Assembly (NCBI RefSeq): GCF_024199795.1
Contig: NZ_JANADK010000001.1
Span: forward strand, 3,224,001 to 3,288,000
DNA: 64,000 nucleotides
Direction: 5' to 3'
Source of the DNA: Bradyrhizobium sp. CCGB01
GTDB taxonomy: Bacteria > Pseudomonadota > Alphaproteobacteria > Rhizobiales > Xanthobacteraceae
This document shows positions 56,343-64,000 of this stretch, in pieces; positions within the stretch are counted from its first letter, which is position 1; every line of letters begins with the position of its first letter. The position numbers were made by a program, and so were the translations under genes. The notes beneath the pieces were generated by a model. It was given only the letters and a program-made list of their open reading frames with translations, had not been told where the DNA came from and searched no databases.

Positions 56343-57965
56343 ATGACGGCACAGGACAGCAAGCTCGGCGACACCGACGACAAGATCTTCGTCGGCAAGG
56401 GAGACGAGCAGGCATGGCTGACGCTGGCGCTCGCCAATCGCCACGGCCTCGTCACGGGCGCGACCGGAACCGGCAAGACGGTGACGCTGCAGGTCATGGC
56501 GGAAGGATTTGCGCGCGCCGGTGTTCCGGTCTTCGCGGCAGACATCAAGGGCGACCTCTCCGGCATCTCCGAGGTCGGCGAGGCCAAGGATTTCATCGTC
56601 AAGCGCGCCACCGAGATGGGGCTGAAATTCCAGCCCGACCAGTTCTCGACGGTGTTCTGGGACGTGTTCGGCGAACAGGGCCATCCGGTGCGGGCGACCG
56701 TCACGGAGATGGGGCCGCTTCTGCTCGCGCGCATGCTTGATCTGAACGATGTGCAGGAAGGCGTCCTCAACGTCGCCTTTCGCGTCGCCGACGACAACGG
56801 TCTGACCCTCATCGACATGAAGGATCTGCGCGCGCTGCTCGATGCCATCGTGCCGGATGCCGGCAAGAAGGCCGCGGATGCAGGGGAAAGTCCGCTCGCC
56901 GACATCAAGAAGGAGGCGCAAGGCTTCGGCAACGTCACCAAGGCGACGGTCGGTACCATCCAGCGCCAGCTTCTGGTGCTGGAGAACCAGGGCGCCACCA
57001 AATTCTTCGGCGAGCCGGCGCTGACGCTGAAGGACTTCATGAAGACCGACCGCGACGGCCGCGGCATGGTCAACATCCTTGTTGCCGACAAGCTGCTGCA
57101 GAGTCCACGGCTTTACGCGACATTCCTGCTGTGGATGCTGTCAGAATTGTTCGAGGAGCTGCCCGAGGCCGGCGATCTGCCGAAGCCGAAACTGGTGTTC
57201 TTCTTCGACGAGGCGCATCTGTTGTTCAACGACGCGCCGAAGGCGTTGATGGACAAGATCGAGCAGGTGGTGCGTTTGATCCGATCCAAGGGCGTCGGCG
57301 TCTATTTCGTGACGCAAAACCCGATCGACGTGCCTGACCGCGTGCTCGGGCAATTGGGCAACCGTGTCCAGCATGCGCTGCGTGCCTTCACCCCGCGCGA
57401 CCAGAAGGCGGTCGCGGCCGCAGCCCAGACCTTCCGGCCCAACCCGAAGCTCGACACTGCCAAGGTGATCATGGAGCTCGGCAAGGGCGAGGCGCTGGTG
57501 TCCTTCCTCGAAGGCAACGGCACGCCTGCGATGGTCGAGCGTGTCATGATCCGGCCGCCGTCGGCCCGCATCGGACCGATCACGCCGGAAGAACGCAAGG
57601 CCATCATGGATGCGAGCCCTGTAAAGGGCAAATACGACACCGCCGTCGATGCAGAGTCTGCCTACGAGATGATCCAGAAGCGCATTGCCGGCACGGCTGC
57701 GACGGCCGATGCCGGCGCGGCAGGAGGTGGCGGCGGTATCCTCGGCCAGATCGGCTCGATCGTCGGCACCATCTTCGGCACCAACGTCAAGCGCGGCCGC
57801 CTGTCGACGGGCCAGGTCATCGCGCGCGACGTGACGCGATCGGTCACCAACCAGGTGATCGGGGGGATGGCAGCCAATATCGGCAAGTCGGTCGCCGGTC
57901 AGGTCGGTGGCTCGATCGGCCGCACGCTGGTCCGCGGCGCGCTCGGCGGGCTGCTGCGGAGATAG
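56343..57965 (+). CDS. HerA/DUF853-type ATPase
   Basis: A protein of 540 residues from the ATG at 56343. A P-loop ATPase of the HerA/FtsK superfamily: Walker A VTGATGTGKTVTLQ (about 37-50), Walker B LVFFFDEAHLLF (about 285-296) and an arginine/sensor block VTQNPIDVPDRVLGQLGNRVQH. The C-terminus (about 455-540) is Gly-rich with GGGGGILGQIGSIVGTIFG and could be membrane-associating. Members are annotated as DUF853 or 'helicase HerA-like'. The substrate is unknown and no NurA nuclease is adjacent. Confidence 0.87.
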   Translation: MTAQDSKLGDTDDKIFVGKGDEQAWLTLALANRHGLVTGATGTGKTVTLQVMAEGFARAGVPVFAADIKGDLSGISEVGEAKDFIVKRATEMGLKFQPDQFSTVFWDVFGEQGHPVRATVTEMGPLLLARMLDLNDVQEGVLNVAFRVADDNGLTLIDMKDLRALLDAIVPDAGKKAADAGESPLADIKKEAQGFGNVTKATVGTIQRQLLVLENQGATKFFGEPALTLKDFMKTDRDGRGMVNILVADKLLQSPRLYATFLLWMLSELFEELPEAGDLPKPKLVFFFDEAHLLFNDAPKALMDKIEQVVRLIRSKGVGVYFVTQNPIDVPDRVLGQLGNRVQHALRAFTPRDQKAVAAAAQTFRPNPKLDTAKVIMELGKGEALVSFLEGNGTPAMVERVMIRPPSARIGPITPEERKAIMDASPVKGKYDTAVDAESAYEMIQKRIAGTAATADAGAAGGGGGILGQIGSIVGTIFGTNVKRGRLSTGQVIARDVTRSVTNQVIGGMAANIGKSVAGQVGGSIGRTLVRGALGGLLRR

Positions 57966-58011
57966 GCAGGAAAGCCCTGTTCGGGGCCATTCGCGACCTC
58001 AGTCTGCGTGG

Positions 58012-58112
58012 TTCGAGACGCCCGCTTTGCGGGCTCCTCACCATGAGGGTCAAAGACCTCGCCGCGAAACTCGGCCTCATCCTGAGAGCCCGCCAAAGGC
58101 GGGCGTCTCGAA
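58012..58112. repeat. Long inverted repeat, 'TTCGAGACGCCCGC' family
   Basis: TTCGAGACGCCCGCTTTGCG on the left (from 58012) pairs with CGCCAAAGGCGGGCGTCTCG on the right (to 58112) with minor slippage; CTCCTCA/TGAGAG continues the stem. It is located after the HerA-like ATPase gene and may act as its transcript end. Confidence 0.78.
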
Positions 58113-58221
58113 GGATGGCCGCTGGAAACTGCCCATCACACCCACCACAAATTCAGGTGAAGGGGGCTCTCCAAGCCCGCGCCGGTCTGCTACGTGCTGT
58201 TTGTTGCCGACTGGACATAAT

Positions 58222-59550
58222 GTGACATCAACCGACCCGTTACCAAAACCTGATGCGCCGAGGTGGCCGTCGCTACGCGCGCCGCTCGACCTGCTCTTCC
58301 TGCTCTGCTGCTTCATTCTGACGGCCGACGTCCTCGGTCCCGAGATCTTCGGCAACGGCAAGACCAAGGACTACGCGCTTTGGTACTGGGCCGGGCAGCA
58401 GGTGCTGCACGGTGGAGCACTCTATCCCAGCGACATTCACGCATATTTCGAGTTCATCTACCCGCCGCTGCCGGCGATCCTGCTTGCGATCCCGAGCTGG
58501 TTCGGCAAGCTCGCGCTTTACACCATGCTGTCGGTCCTGAACGTGGTGGCGTGGTGGTACACGGGAACATTCTCCAATGTCATGACGGGATCGGGCCGCA
58601 CGCCCGGCCCCTGGCTGGAAGCGCTGCCGGCCTTCGTCACCGTGACTTTCGTATTCGACATGTTCGATCTCGGCCAGCCGAACCTCGTGCTGCTGGCGAT
58701 GATGCTCTACGGCTTCTGGTCCTTGCAGCATCAGCGGTCCTGGCTCGCGGGCTTCATGTTCGCGCTCGCCACCGCCATCAAGGTGTTTCCGATCGCGGTG
58801 CTGCCCTATCTGGTGTGGCGGCGGAAATGGGCGGCCGTCGTCGCTACGGTCGCCTTCACCGGCATCCTGCTTTACGTCGTGCCGGCGCCGATCCGCGGTT
58901 TCGAACGCAACGCGGCCGAACTCAAGACTTGGTATCAGGGCATGGTCGGCTCGAGCTCGGAAAAGGGCTTTGGCCAGCGCGACGAGCAGAATTGGTCGTG
59001 GGTCAACCAGTCCCTCATTGCCGTGACGCATCGTCTGGTCCGGCCGATCAACTACAATCAGGAGGATGCCAACAAGCCGCCGCGCACGATGAATATCATC
59101 GACGTCGACTACAAGACGGCGAACTGGATCGTGCTGGCGCTGTCGGCGCTGCTCGGGCTCGGCTTCCTCGCGGTGATGCCACGGCAAGCGCGGCGAACGG
59201 CGCGCTCGGATGCCGAGGAGCTCGCCATCCTGTTCTGTCTGATGACGGTGGCATCGCCCTTGGCGCGGCAATACTACTTCATGTGGTTGTTCTTCCCGAT
59301 GACGGTGCTGATGCATCGTGCCGCCTTCGACGCGCGGGCGAATGTGCGGCTGGGAACCTGGCTCGCGTTAGGCGCCGCCGGCATCCTCATGCTGCTGTCG
59401 TTGCCTTGGTTTCCCAATGTCATCCAGGCCTGGGGCAACAACCTGGTCGCCACGGCCATTCTCGCTGGTAGCCTCGCATGGCACATCCGGCATCCACCGG
59501 TTGTGGCTGGCCCCGAGGCCACGACAGGGCTAAAAGCCAAGACATCTTGA
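58222..59550 (+). CDS. GT87-type (DUF2029) membrane glycosyltransferase
   Basis: A protein of 442 residues from a GTG at 58222; the start is uncertain because no strong ribosome site is visible. About ten hydrophobic segments. Features of the polyprenol-phosphate-mannose-dependent GT-C family are the acidic residues after the first helix (DVLGPEIFGNGKTKDYALWYWAGQQVLHGGALYP), FEFIYPPLPAILL, and LGQPNLVLLAMMLYGF. Such proteins move sugars from lipid carriers to a periplasmic glycolipid or glycan. It may be cotranscribed with the dipeptidase gene 52 bp downstream. Confidence 0.82.
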   Translation: MTSTDPLPKPDAPRWPSLRAPLDLLFLLCCFILTADVLGPEIFGNGKTKDYALWYWAGQQVLHGGALYPSDIHAYFEFIYPPLPAILLAIPSWFGKLALYTMLSVLNVVAWWYTGTFSNVMTGSGRTPGPWLEALPAFVTVTFVFDMFDLGQPNLVLLAMMLYGFWSLQHQRSWLAGFMFALATAIKVFPIAVLPYLVWRRKWAAVVATVAFTGILLYVVPAPIRGFERNAAELKTWYQGMVGSSSEKGFGQRDEQNWSWVNQSLIAVTHRLVRPINYNQEDANKPPRTMNIIDVDYKTANWIVLALSALLGLGFLAVMPRQARRTARSDAEELAILFCLMTVASPLARQYYFMWLFFPMTVLMHRAAFDARANVRLGTWLALGAAGILMLLSLPWFPNVIQAWGNNLVATAILAGSLAWHIRHPPVVAGPEATTGLKAKTS

Positions 59551-59602
59551 GAGGACATCTTGAGCCCCCGATTTCTCGAGACCCAAAGCAGGGAATACGA
59601 CA

Positions 59603-60997
59603 ATGGCCAATGCGCAGCTTCAATCCGTGCTCGACCACATCGACAAGGAGTTTGACAACAGCCTGGAGCGTCTGTTCTCGCTGTTGCGGATCAAGTCGAT
59701 CTCCGCCGATCCGGCCTTTGCCGCGGATTGCAACGCGGCGGCCGAGCATCTCGCCAAGGACATCGCAAGCCTCGGCGTCGCCACTGAAGTGAGACCGACC
59801 GCCGGCCATCCCGCCATCGTCGGCAAGACCAGTGCAGGCGGACGGCCGCATGTGATCTTCTACGGTCATTACGACGTGCAGCCGGTCGATCCGCTCGATC
59901 TCTGGCATCGTCCGCCGTTCGAGCCCGTGGTCACCGACCATGCCGACGGCCGCAAGATCATCGTCGCGCGCGGCGCCGAGGACGACAAGGGCCAGGTGAT
60001 GACCTTCGTGGAGGCCTGCCGCGCCTGGAAGAAGGTGACGGGATCGCTGCCGATCGACATCACCTTCCTGATCGAAGGCGAGGAGGAGGTCGGCTCGAAG
60101 AACTTCGTGCCCTTCATCGAGGCCAACAAGGACGAGTTCGAGGCGGACTACGTGCTGGTCTGCGACACCGGCATGTGGGACCGCAACACGCCGGCGATCA
60201 CGACGTCGCTGCGCGGCTTGCTCTATGAAGAGCTGAAGATCACCGCGGCCAACCGCGATCTGCATTCCGGCGTGTTCGGCGGCAGCGCGATGAACCCGAT
60301 CCGGGTGCTGACGAAAATTCTCGGCAGCCTGTTCGACGACGACAACCGCATCACCATCCCCGGCTTCTATGACGGCGTGAAGGACCTGCCGCCCGACATC
60401 CTGGAGCAGTGGAAGAAGCTCAACCTCACGCCCGAGATGTTCCTGAGGCCGATCGGCCTGTCGATCCCCGCCGGTGAGAAGGGCCGGCTGTTGATCGAGC
60501 AGGCCTCCTCGCGTCCGACCTGCGACGTCAACGGCATCTGGGGCGGCTATATCGGCGAAGGCTCCAAGACGGTGATCCCGTCGCACGCTTCAGCCAAGGT
60601 CTCGTTCCGCCTGGTCGAGGGGCAGGACCCGCAAAAGATCCGCAAGGCGTTTCGCGACTACGTGACGGCGCGCATTCCCGGCGACTGCAAGGTCGAGTTC
60701 GGCGACCACTCGGCAGCGCCCGCGGTCGCGCTCGACTGGAACATGAAACCGCTCGCCGCCGCCAGCAAGGCGCTGACAGAGGAGTGGGGCAAGGAGACCG
60801 TGCTGATGGGCTCCGGCGCCTCGATCCCGATCGTCGCCGACTTCAAGCGGACACTTGGGCTGGACTCGCTGCTGGTCGGGTTTGGATTGGATGACGACAA
60901 CATCCACTCGCCGAACGAGAAGTACGACCTCCGTAGCTTCCAGAAGGGTATCCGCTCCTGGGCGCGGATTCTCGCGGCGCTCGCCGAAGTGAAATAG
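59603..60997 (+). CDS. M20-family dipeptidase (carnosinase/ArgE-like)
   Basis: A 464-residue binuclear zinc peptidase. Metal ligands are in VIFYGHYDVQPVDP (His and Asp, about 92-105) and ARGAEDDKGQVMTF (bridging Asp), and the general base in LIEGEEEVGS (Glu-Glu). Dimerisation segment DLHSGVFGGSAMNP and a C-terminal FGLDDDNIHSPNEKY with the distal His complete the set. It belongs to the CNDP-like branch, which hydrolyses dipeptides in the cytosol. Confidence 0.93.
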   Translation: MANAQLQSVLDHIDKEFDNSLERLFSLLRIKSISADPAFAADCNAAAEHLAKDIASLGVATEVRPTAGHPAIVGKTSAGGRPHVIFYGHYDVQPVDPLDLWHRPPFEPVVTDHADGRKIIVARGAEDDKGQVMTFVEACRAWKKVTGSLPIDITFLIEGEEEVGSKNFVPFIEANKDEFEADYVLVCDTGMWDRNTPAITTSLRGLLYEELKITAANRDLHSGVFGGSAMNPIRVLTKILGSLFDDDNRITIPGFYDGVKDLPPDILEQWKKLNLTPEMFLRPIGLSIPAGEKGRLLIEQASSRPTCDVNGIWGGYIGEGSKTVIPSHASAKVSFRLVEGQDPQKIRKAFRDYVTARIPGDCKVEFGDHSAAPAVALDWNMKPLAAASKALTEEWGKETVLMGSGASIPIVADFKRTLGLDSLLVGFGLDDDNIHSPNEKYDLRSFQKGIRSWARILAALAEVK

Positions 60998-61006
60998 GCA
61001 CGGTGC

Positions 61007-61097
61007 CGTAGGGTGGATTAGCCGGAGGCGTAATCCACCAACTTCGTCCCGCATTCGCTGAAGCATGGTGGATTACGCTTCGCTAATCCACCCTACG
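61007..61097. repeat. Long inverted repeat, 'CGTAGGGTGGATTAG' variant
   Basis: CGTAGGGTGGATTAGC (61007-61022) pairs with GCTAATCCACCCTACG (61082-61097), and the inner GGCGTAATCCACCA pairs with TGGTGGATTACGCT. It shares the outer CGTAGGGTGG/CCACCCTACG ends with the copies at 15054 and 42697 but carries a different central word. Confidence 0.82.
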
Positions 61098-61106
61098 CCC
61101 CCAAAT

Positions 61107-61137
61107 AAAAACGCCGCCCGGGATTGGACGGCGTTTC
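61107..61137. terminator. Rho-independent terminator
   Basis: AAAACGCCGCC / GGACGGCGTTTC forms a GC-rich stem with an A-run on the left and T's on the right, just after the inverted repeat and between the convergent dipeptidase and aldolase-family genes. It is probably bidirectional. A second small hairpin (GAGGTAGT / ACTACCTC, 61153-61179) lies on the aldolase side. Confidence 0.8.
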
Positions 61138-61194
61138 ATTCCAGAACGTGCAGAGGTAGTTCGACAGAGACACTACCTCAGATTTGCGAAAATC

Positions 61195-61974
61195 TCAAGA
61201 CCGGTAACCCGGCAACTCGCGGTCGAGCTTGCGCAGCAGCGGCGGCCATACCAGGTTGGTGGCGCGCAGCTCGGCGCGGTCGCGGTTGGCGAGCAGCTCG
61301 GTGTTCTTGTCGATCGCGACGTCGTCGACCGGATAGACCGGCGTGCCCAGCGCGCGCGTGCGCACCTGCATCGAGCAGGCGCGCTCGAGATGGTACATGC
61401 GCTCGAAAGCGGAGGCCACCGAGCGGCCGACCGTCAGCGTGCCGTGATTGCGCAGCAGCATGTGATTGTGGTCGCCGAGGTCCTTCTGAAGCCGCGGCCG
61501 CTCGTCGTGATCGAGCGCGATGCCTTCATAGTCGTGATAGGCGAGGTCGTGGGTGACGAGCTGGGCGGTCTGGTTGAGCGGCAACAGCCCTTCCGCGCTG
61601 CTCGACACCGCGGTGCCGTCGAGCGTGTGGAGATGCAGCACGCAGATTGCGTCCTCGCGCACCTCGTGGATCGCCGAATGGATGGTGAAGCCGGCCGGGT
61701 TGATGCTGTACTCGCTCTCGGAGAGCTGGTTGCCGTGCAGGTCGACCTTGACGAGGCTCGAGGCCGTGATCTCGTCGAACATCAGTCCGTAGGGGTTGAT
61801 GAGGAAGTGATGGTCGGGGCCGGGCACGCGCGCGGAGATGTGGGTGTCGACCAGATCGTCCCAGCCGTAGAGCGAGACGAGGCGGTAGCAGGCGGCGAGA
61901 TTGACCCGTTGCTGCCACTCCGCCTCCGTCATGTTCGACGGCACTTCCTTCAGGCGCGCTTCCGCTGGCGACAT
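61195..61974 (-). CDS. Class II aldolase/adducin-family protein
   Basis: A protein of 259 residues from the ATG at 61974 (GGAGAG precedes it); the frame is open upstream without coding character. The family core is present: RLVSLYGWDDLVDTHISARVPGPDHHFLINPYG, then AICVLHLHTLDGTAVS, with the zinc-binding HLH, and HNHMLLRNHGTLTVGRS with the third histidine. This is the fuculose-1-phosphate aldolase fold, also used by adducin-like proteins. The exact reaction cannot be assigned. Confidence 0.88.
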   Translation of the reverse strand: MSPAEARLKEVPSNMTEAEWQQRVNLAACYRLVSLYGWDDLVDTHISARVPGPDHHFLINPYGLMFDEITASSLVKVDLHGNQLSESEYSINPAGFTIHSAIHEVREDAICVLHLHTLDGTAVSSSAEGLLPLNQTAQLVTHDLAYHDYEGIALDHDERPRLQKDLGDHNHMLLRNHGTLTVGRSVASAFERMYHLERACSMQVRTRALGTPVYPVDDVAIDKNTELLANRDRAELRATNLVWPPLLRKLDRELPGYRS

Positions 61975-62096
61975 GGCTATCTCTCCGAACATCGTTGTTG
62001 CGGGGAGGGAGCCTAGTCTCGGTCGGGTCTGGCAGCAAGGCGCGTCAAGAGCGCGGCAGTCAAGCGTCGCCCGCATGCTTGTCCGCCGTAGCTCGG

Positions 62097-62154
62097 AGAG
62101 CGAAGGCGGAAGCGAAGGTAGCCCCGGATGTCGCTTTCGCTCATCCGGGCTACG
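62097..62154. repeat. Inverted repeat, 'GTAGCCCGGATG...' type
   Basis: CGTAGCTCGGAGAGCGAAGG on the left pairs imperfectly with CTTTCGCTCATCCGGGCTACG on the right (62134-62154). The right end CATCCGGGCTACG is identical to that of the element at 783-864. It sits between the aldolase-family gene's promoter and the GT39-type gene's 3' end. Confidence 0.7.
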
Positions 62155-62166
62155 CGGAGAAAATCC

Positions 62167-63816
62167 TTACGGCGCCGGGATCGACAGCAGGCTGGAAATG
62201 CTGCGGCCGCGGATGTCGTAGACGCGGGCGAACACGACGTCGTCGCGCTTGATCTCGACCATCACGGGCGCGGTGAGGCCCTTGCAGTAGAACTCGCCGA
62301 GCGTCATCGCGAAATCGGCCGCGTTGGAATCCCAGCCGATGGTGAAGTCGGGCCCGAGCGCCACCTGGGCCGGGCGCTGCGGACCGCACACCGCGACCTT
62401 CCATTTGCGGTTGCCCGGCGGCACTTCCTGCCGCTCGACGATCTGCTCGCGCAGCTCGTCCGAGGCCTGCTTCAGCGCGAGGCCCCAATAGTCCAGCATG
62501 AAGCGGTCGTCGGCGGCGCGCACGGTGCCGGCGATGTGGTTGAAATGCGTGTACTGGTAGGGATGCAGCCGGATCATCTCGGCCAGCGAGAGCGCGAGGC
62601 CGAAGCAGAAGGTCGCGAGCACGACCGGCTGCCAGGTGCGGTGGTTGGTGCGCAGGCGCTCCATCGCCCAGGCAAAGGCGACGCCGCCGAGCACCGCCAT
62701 CGGCGGGATCACGAAGACGAAGTGGCGGATGCCGTTGTACAGCGCCGGCCGCTTCACCATCGCGATCGCGAGCGGCAGGGTCGCCGCCAGCGTCAGCATC
62801 AACAGGATGGTCTTGCGGCGCGCCGGAACCTCGCGCCGCGGCAGCATGGCGAAGGTGCTGACCACGGCTCCGCCCATCAGCACGAGCATCACTTCGGGCA
62901 GTTGCAGCGCGAACAGCGTCGGCAGATAGGACCAGGGCATGTCGGGCACGGACACGATCGCGCCGTCGAACATCTCCTTCCAGGGCTTCTCGAAGAAATG
63001 CGAGAAGTAGGTCAGCGCCTCGAACGGATTGCCGGGCTCCATGATCGACCACGGCCAGATCAGGCCCATCACGAGGTAGCCGAACACGAGGCCGGGCAGC
63101 AGCACGTAGACGACATGGGCGAAACGCCTGATAGCCTCGCGCAGGCCCTCGTTGCGCAGTTCCTCCAGCAAGAGCGGCAGGAAGCCGATCAAGGCATAGA
63201 CGAGCGCAAGGCCGCCGAGGACGCGACAGCCCAGCGAGAGGCCCGCACCCAGGCCGACGATCAGGATCGTGCGCGGCGAGGGCTGCGGATATTCCTCGGC
63301 AAGCCGGACGAGGCCGAGCATCAGGATGATCATGGCCACCGCGAAGGGCGCGTCCTTCGGGTTCATGAACATGTGGCCGTAGAAGATCGGGCAGAGCGCG
63401 AGCAGCAGGAGCGAGGCAAGGCCGGCAAGCGGCCCGCCGATGCGGCGGCCGACCCGCCACGTCACCGCAAGCCCGATCACGCCGACGATGGCGCCGAGCA
63501 GACGCCGCGTCTCGAACAGCTCGAGCGGAATGACCTTGTGCAGGAGGGCCGCGACCATGTCGAAGCCGCCGCCATACATGTAGAGATTCGCGAAGGAGAG
63601 CGCCGCGGTGTCCCTGAAGCCGGAACCGAACATGCGCAGCAGGAGGTCGGCATATTCAGCGTGGGTGTAATCGTCCCAGCCGAGCCCGTAATCGCGGAAG
63701 GTCAAGCCTGCAGTGACGGCGACCGCAGCCAGCACCAGCATGGCGAGATCGTCGCAAGTCCGTTCAACCGAGCGCCGCAGAGGCGTGTCGATCGCCGAAG
63801 TCGTGATGGATGTCAT
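62167..63816 (-). CDS. GT39-type (ArnT/PMT-like) membrane glycosyltransferase
   Basis: A 549-residue GT-C transferase with about 10-12 hydrophobic segments (for example MLVLAAVAVTAGLTF, LVYALIGFLPLLL). The diagnostic acidic pair is in RDYGLGWDDYTHAEYADLLL (about 41-60), and MFMNPKDAPFAVAMII is the second conserved loop with an aspartate. The C-terminal quarter (about 400-549) is soluble and periplasmic. It would transfer a sugar from a polyprenyl-phosphate donor to lipid A, a glycan or a protein; the acceptor is not predictable. Confidence 0.85.
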   Translation of the reverse strand: MTSITTSAIDTPLRRSVERTCDDLAMLVLAAVAVTAGLTFRDYGLGWDDYTHAEYADLLLRMFGSGFRDTAALSFANLYMYGGGFDMVAALLHKVIPLELFETRRLLGAIVGVIGLAVTWRVGRRIGGPLAGLASLLLLALCPIFYGHMFMNPKDAPFAVAMIILMLGLVRLAEEYPQPSPRTILIVGLGAGLSLGCRVLGGLALVYALIGFLPLLLEELRNEGLREAIRRFAHVVYVLLPGLVFGYLVMGLIWPWSIMEPGNPFEALTYFSHFFEKPWKEMFDGAIVSVPDMPWSYLPTLFALQLPEVMLVLMGGAVVSTFAMLPRREVPARRKTILLMLTLAATLPLAIAMVKRPALYNGIRHFVFVIPPMAVLGGVAFAWAMERLRTNHRTWQPVVLATFCFGLALSLAEMIRLHPYQYTHFNHIAGTVRAADDRFMLDYWGLALKQASDELREQIVERQEVPPGNRKWKVAVCGPQRPAQVALGPDFTIGWDSNAADFAMTLGEFYCKGLTAPVMVEIKRDDVVFARVYDIRGRSISSLLSIPAP

Positions 63817-64000
63817 GGCTATTGGTGACCCGGAATCCCCTCTTGGCCCTGCTGGTGCCCGCGGGCCACTTCCCCGGAATCCCTATAGCGCAGTTCCATT
63901 ACCAAGTAATTGGGCATTATGGCTAAATTCCTGATGCGACGCAGCAAATCCAGAAACTTGAGAGCAGGTAGAAGTAGCGGGCCGTAGCTGAAGGGAATGT

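Noticed and set aside
58010..58025. A GGTTCGAGAC word resembling a tRNA T-loop
   Set aside because: It belongs to the outer arm of the inverted repeat 58012-58112; no acceptor, D or anticodon stems can be formed around it.

Overview
The window is a 64 kb chromosomal segment of a high-GC alphaproteobacterium. It is most likely Bradyrhizobium or a close relative such as Rhodopseudomonas. The evidence is the pair of Bradyrhizobiales-type TIGR03808/TIGR03809 proteins, an EcfF/OsrA-like sigma/anti-sigma pair, an SOS-type imuA-imuB-dnaE2 cassette with an alphaproteobacterial LexA box, Bug-type tripartite tricarboxylate transport, and repeated intergenic hairpins of kinds I associate with Bradyrhizobium. 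No phage, transposase, integrase, CRISPR array, rRNA or tRNA was found. Most of the segment looks like core genome, with one compositionally odd gene at 23.6-25.3 kb.

Layout. 0-6.4 kb: a truncated Tat-exported phosphoesterase, an alpha/beta hydrolase with a GMC oxidoreductase, an M20 amidohydrolase and a PiT phosphate transporter. 6.5-15 kb: a DNA-damage region. A radical-SAM protein and a DUF4130-UdgX protein run leftward, and imuA-imuB-dnaE2 runs rightward, from one shared gap that carries a perfect GAAC-N7-GAAC SOS box. 15-18 kb: an SDR, a small membrane protein and a CoA transferase. 18-22.4 kb: an RND adaptor and a CzcA-type RND pump. 22.4-28.7 kb: a PDC-hydrolase-like amidohydrolase, an unusual GYF/membrane/ClpP-like protein, a TolC-family channel, an enoyl-CoA hydratase and an Ala-rich exported protein. 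28.9-30.1 kb: an ECF sigma factor with its NrsF/OsrA-type membrane anti-sigma. 30.3-34.1 kb: a paoABC-type periplasmic molybdenum aldehyde oxidoreductase operon. 34.1-36.5 kb: a DUF2336 protein and a GGDEF diguanylate cyclase. 36.9-39.9 kb: a second ECF sigma/anti-sigma pair followed by an exported subtilase. 40.4-42.6 kb: the convergent TIGR03809/TIGR03808 pair.

42.8-55 kb is one long leftward block. It holds folate genes (folP-folB-folK), both methylmalonyl-CoA mutase subunits with a GFA gene wedged between them, a DUF3298-like exported protein, a complete TctC-TctB-TctA transporter, the mutase chaperone GTPase MeaB and a pyroglutamyl peptidase. 55-64 kb: two small proteins divergent from a HerA-like ATPase, a GT87-type membrane glycosyltransferase, an M20 dipeptidase, a class II aldolase-family protein and a GT39-type membrane glycosyltransferase.

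The most notable signals are four. First, the SOS divergon links translesion synthesis to the poorly understood radical-SAM/UdgX pair. Second, about ten long inverted repeats of several families sit between genes, and two of them supply the stop codon of the adjacent gene. Third, there is the orphan GYF-TM-ClpP-like gene. Fourth, there are two ECF regulatory units. All functional calls come from reading the translated sequence without database searches.
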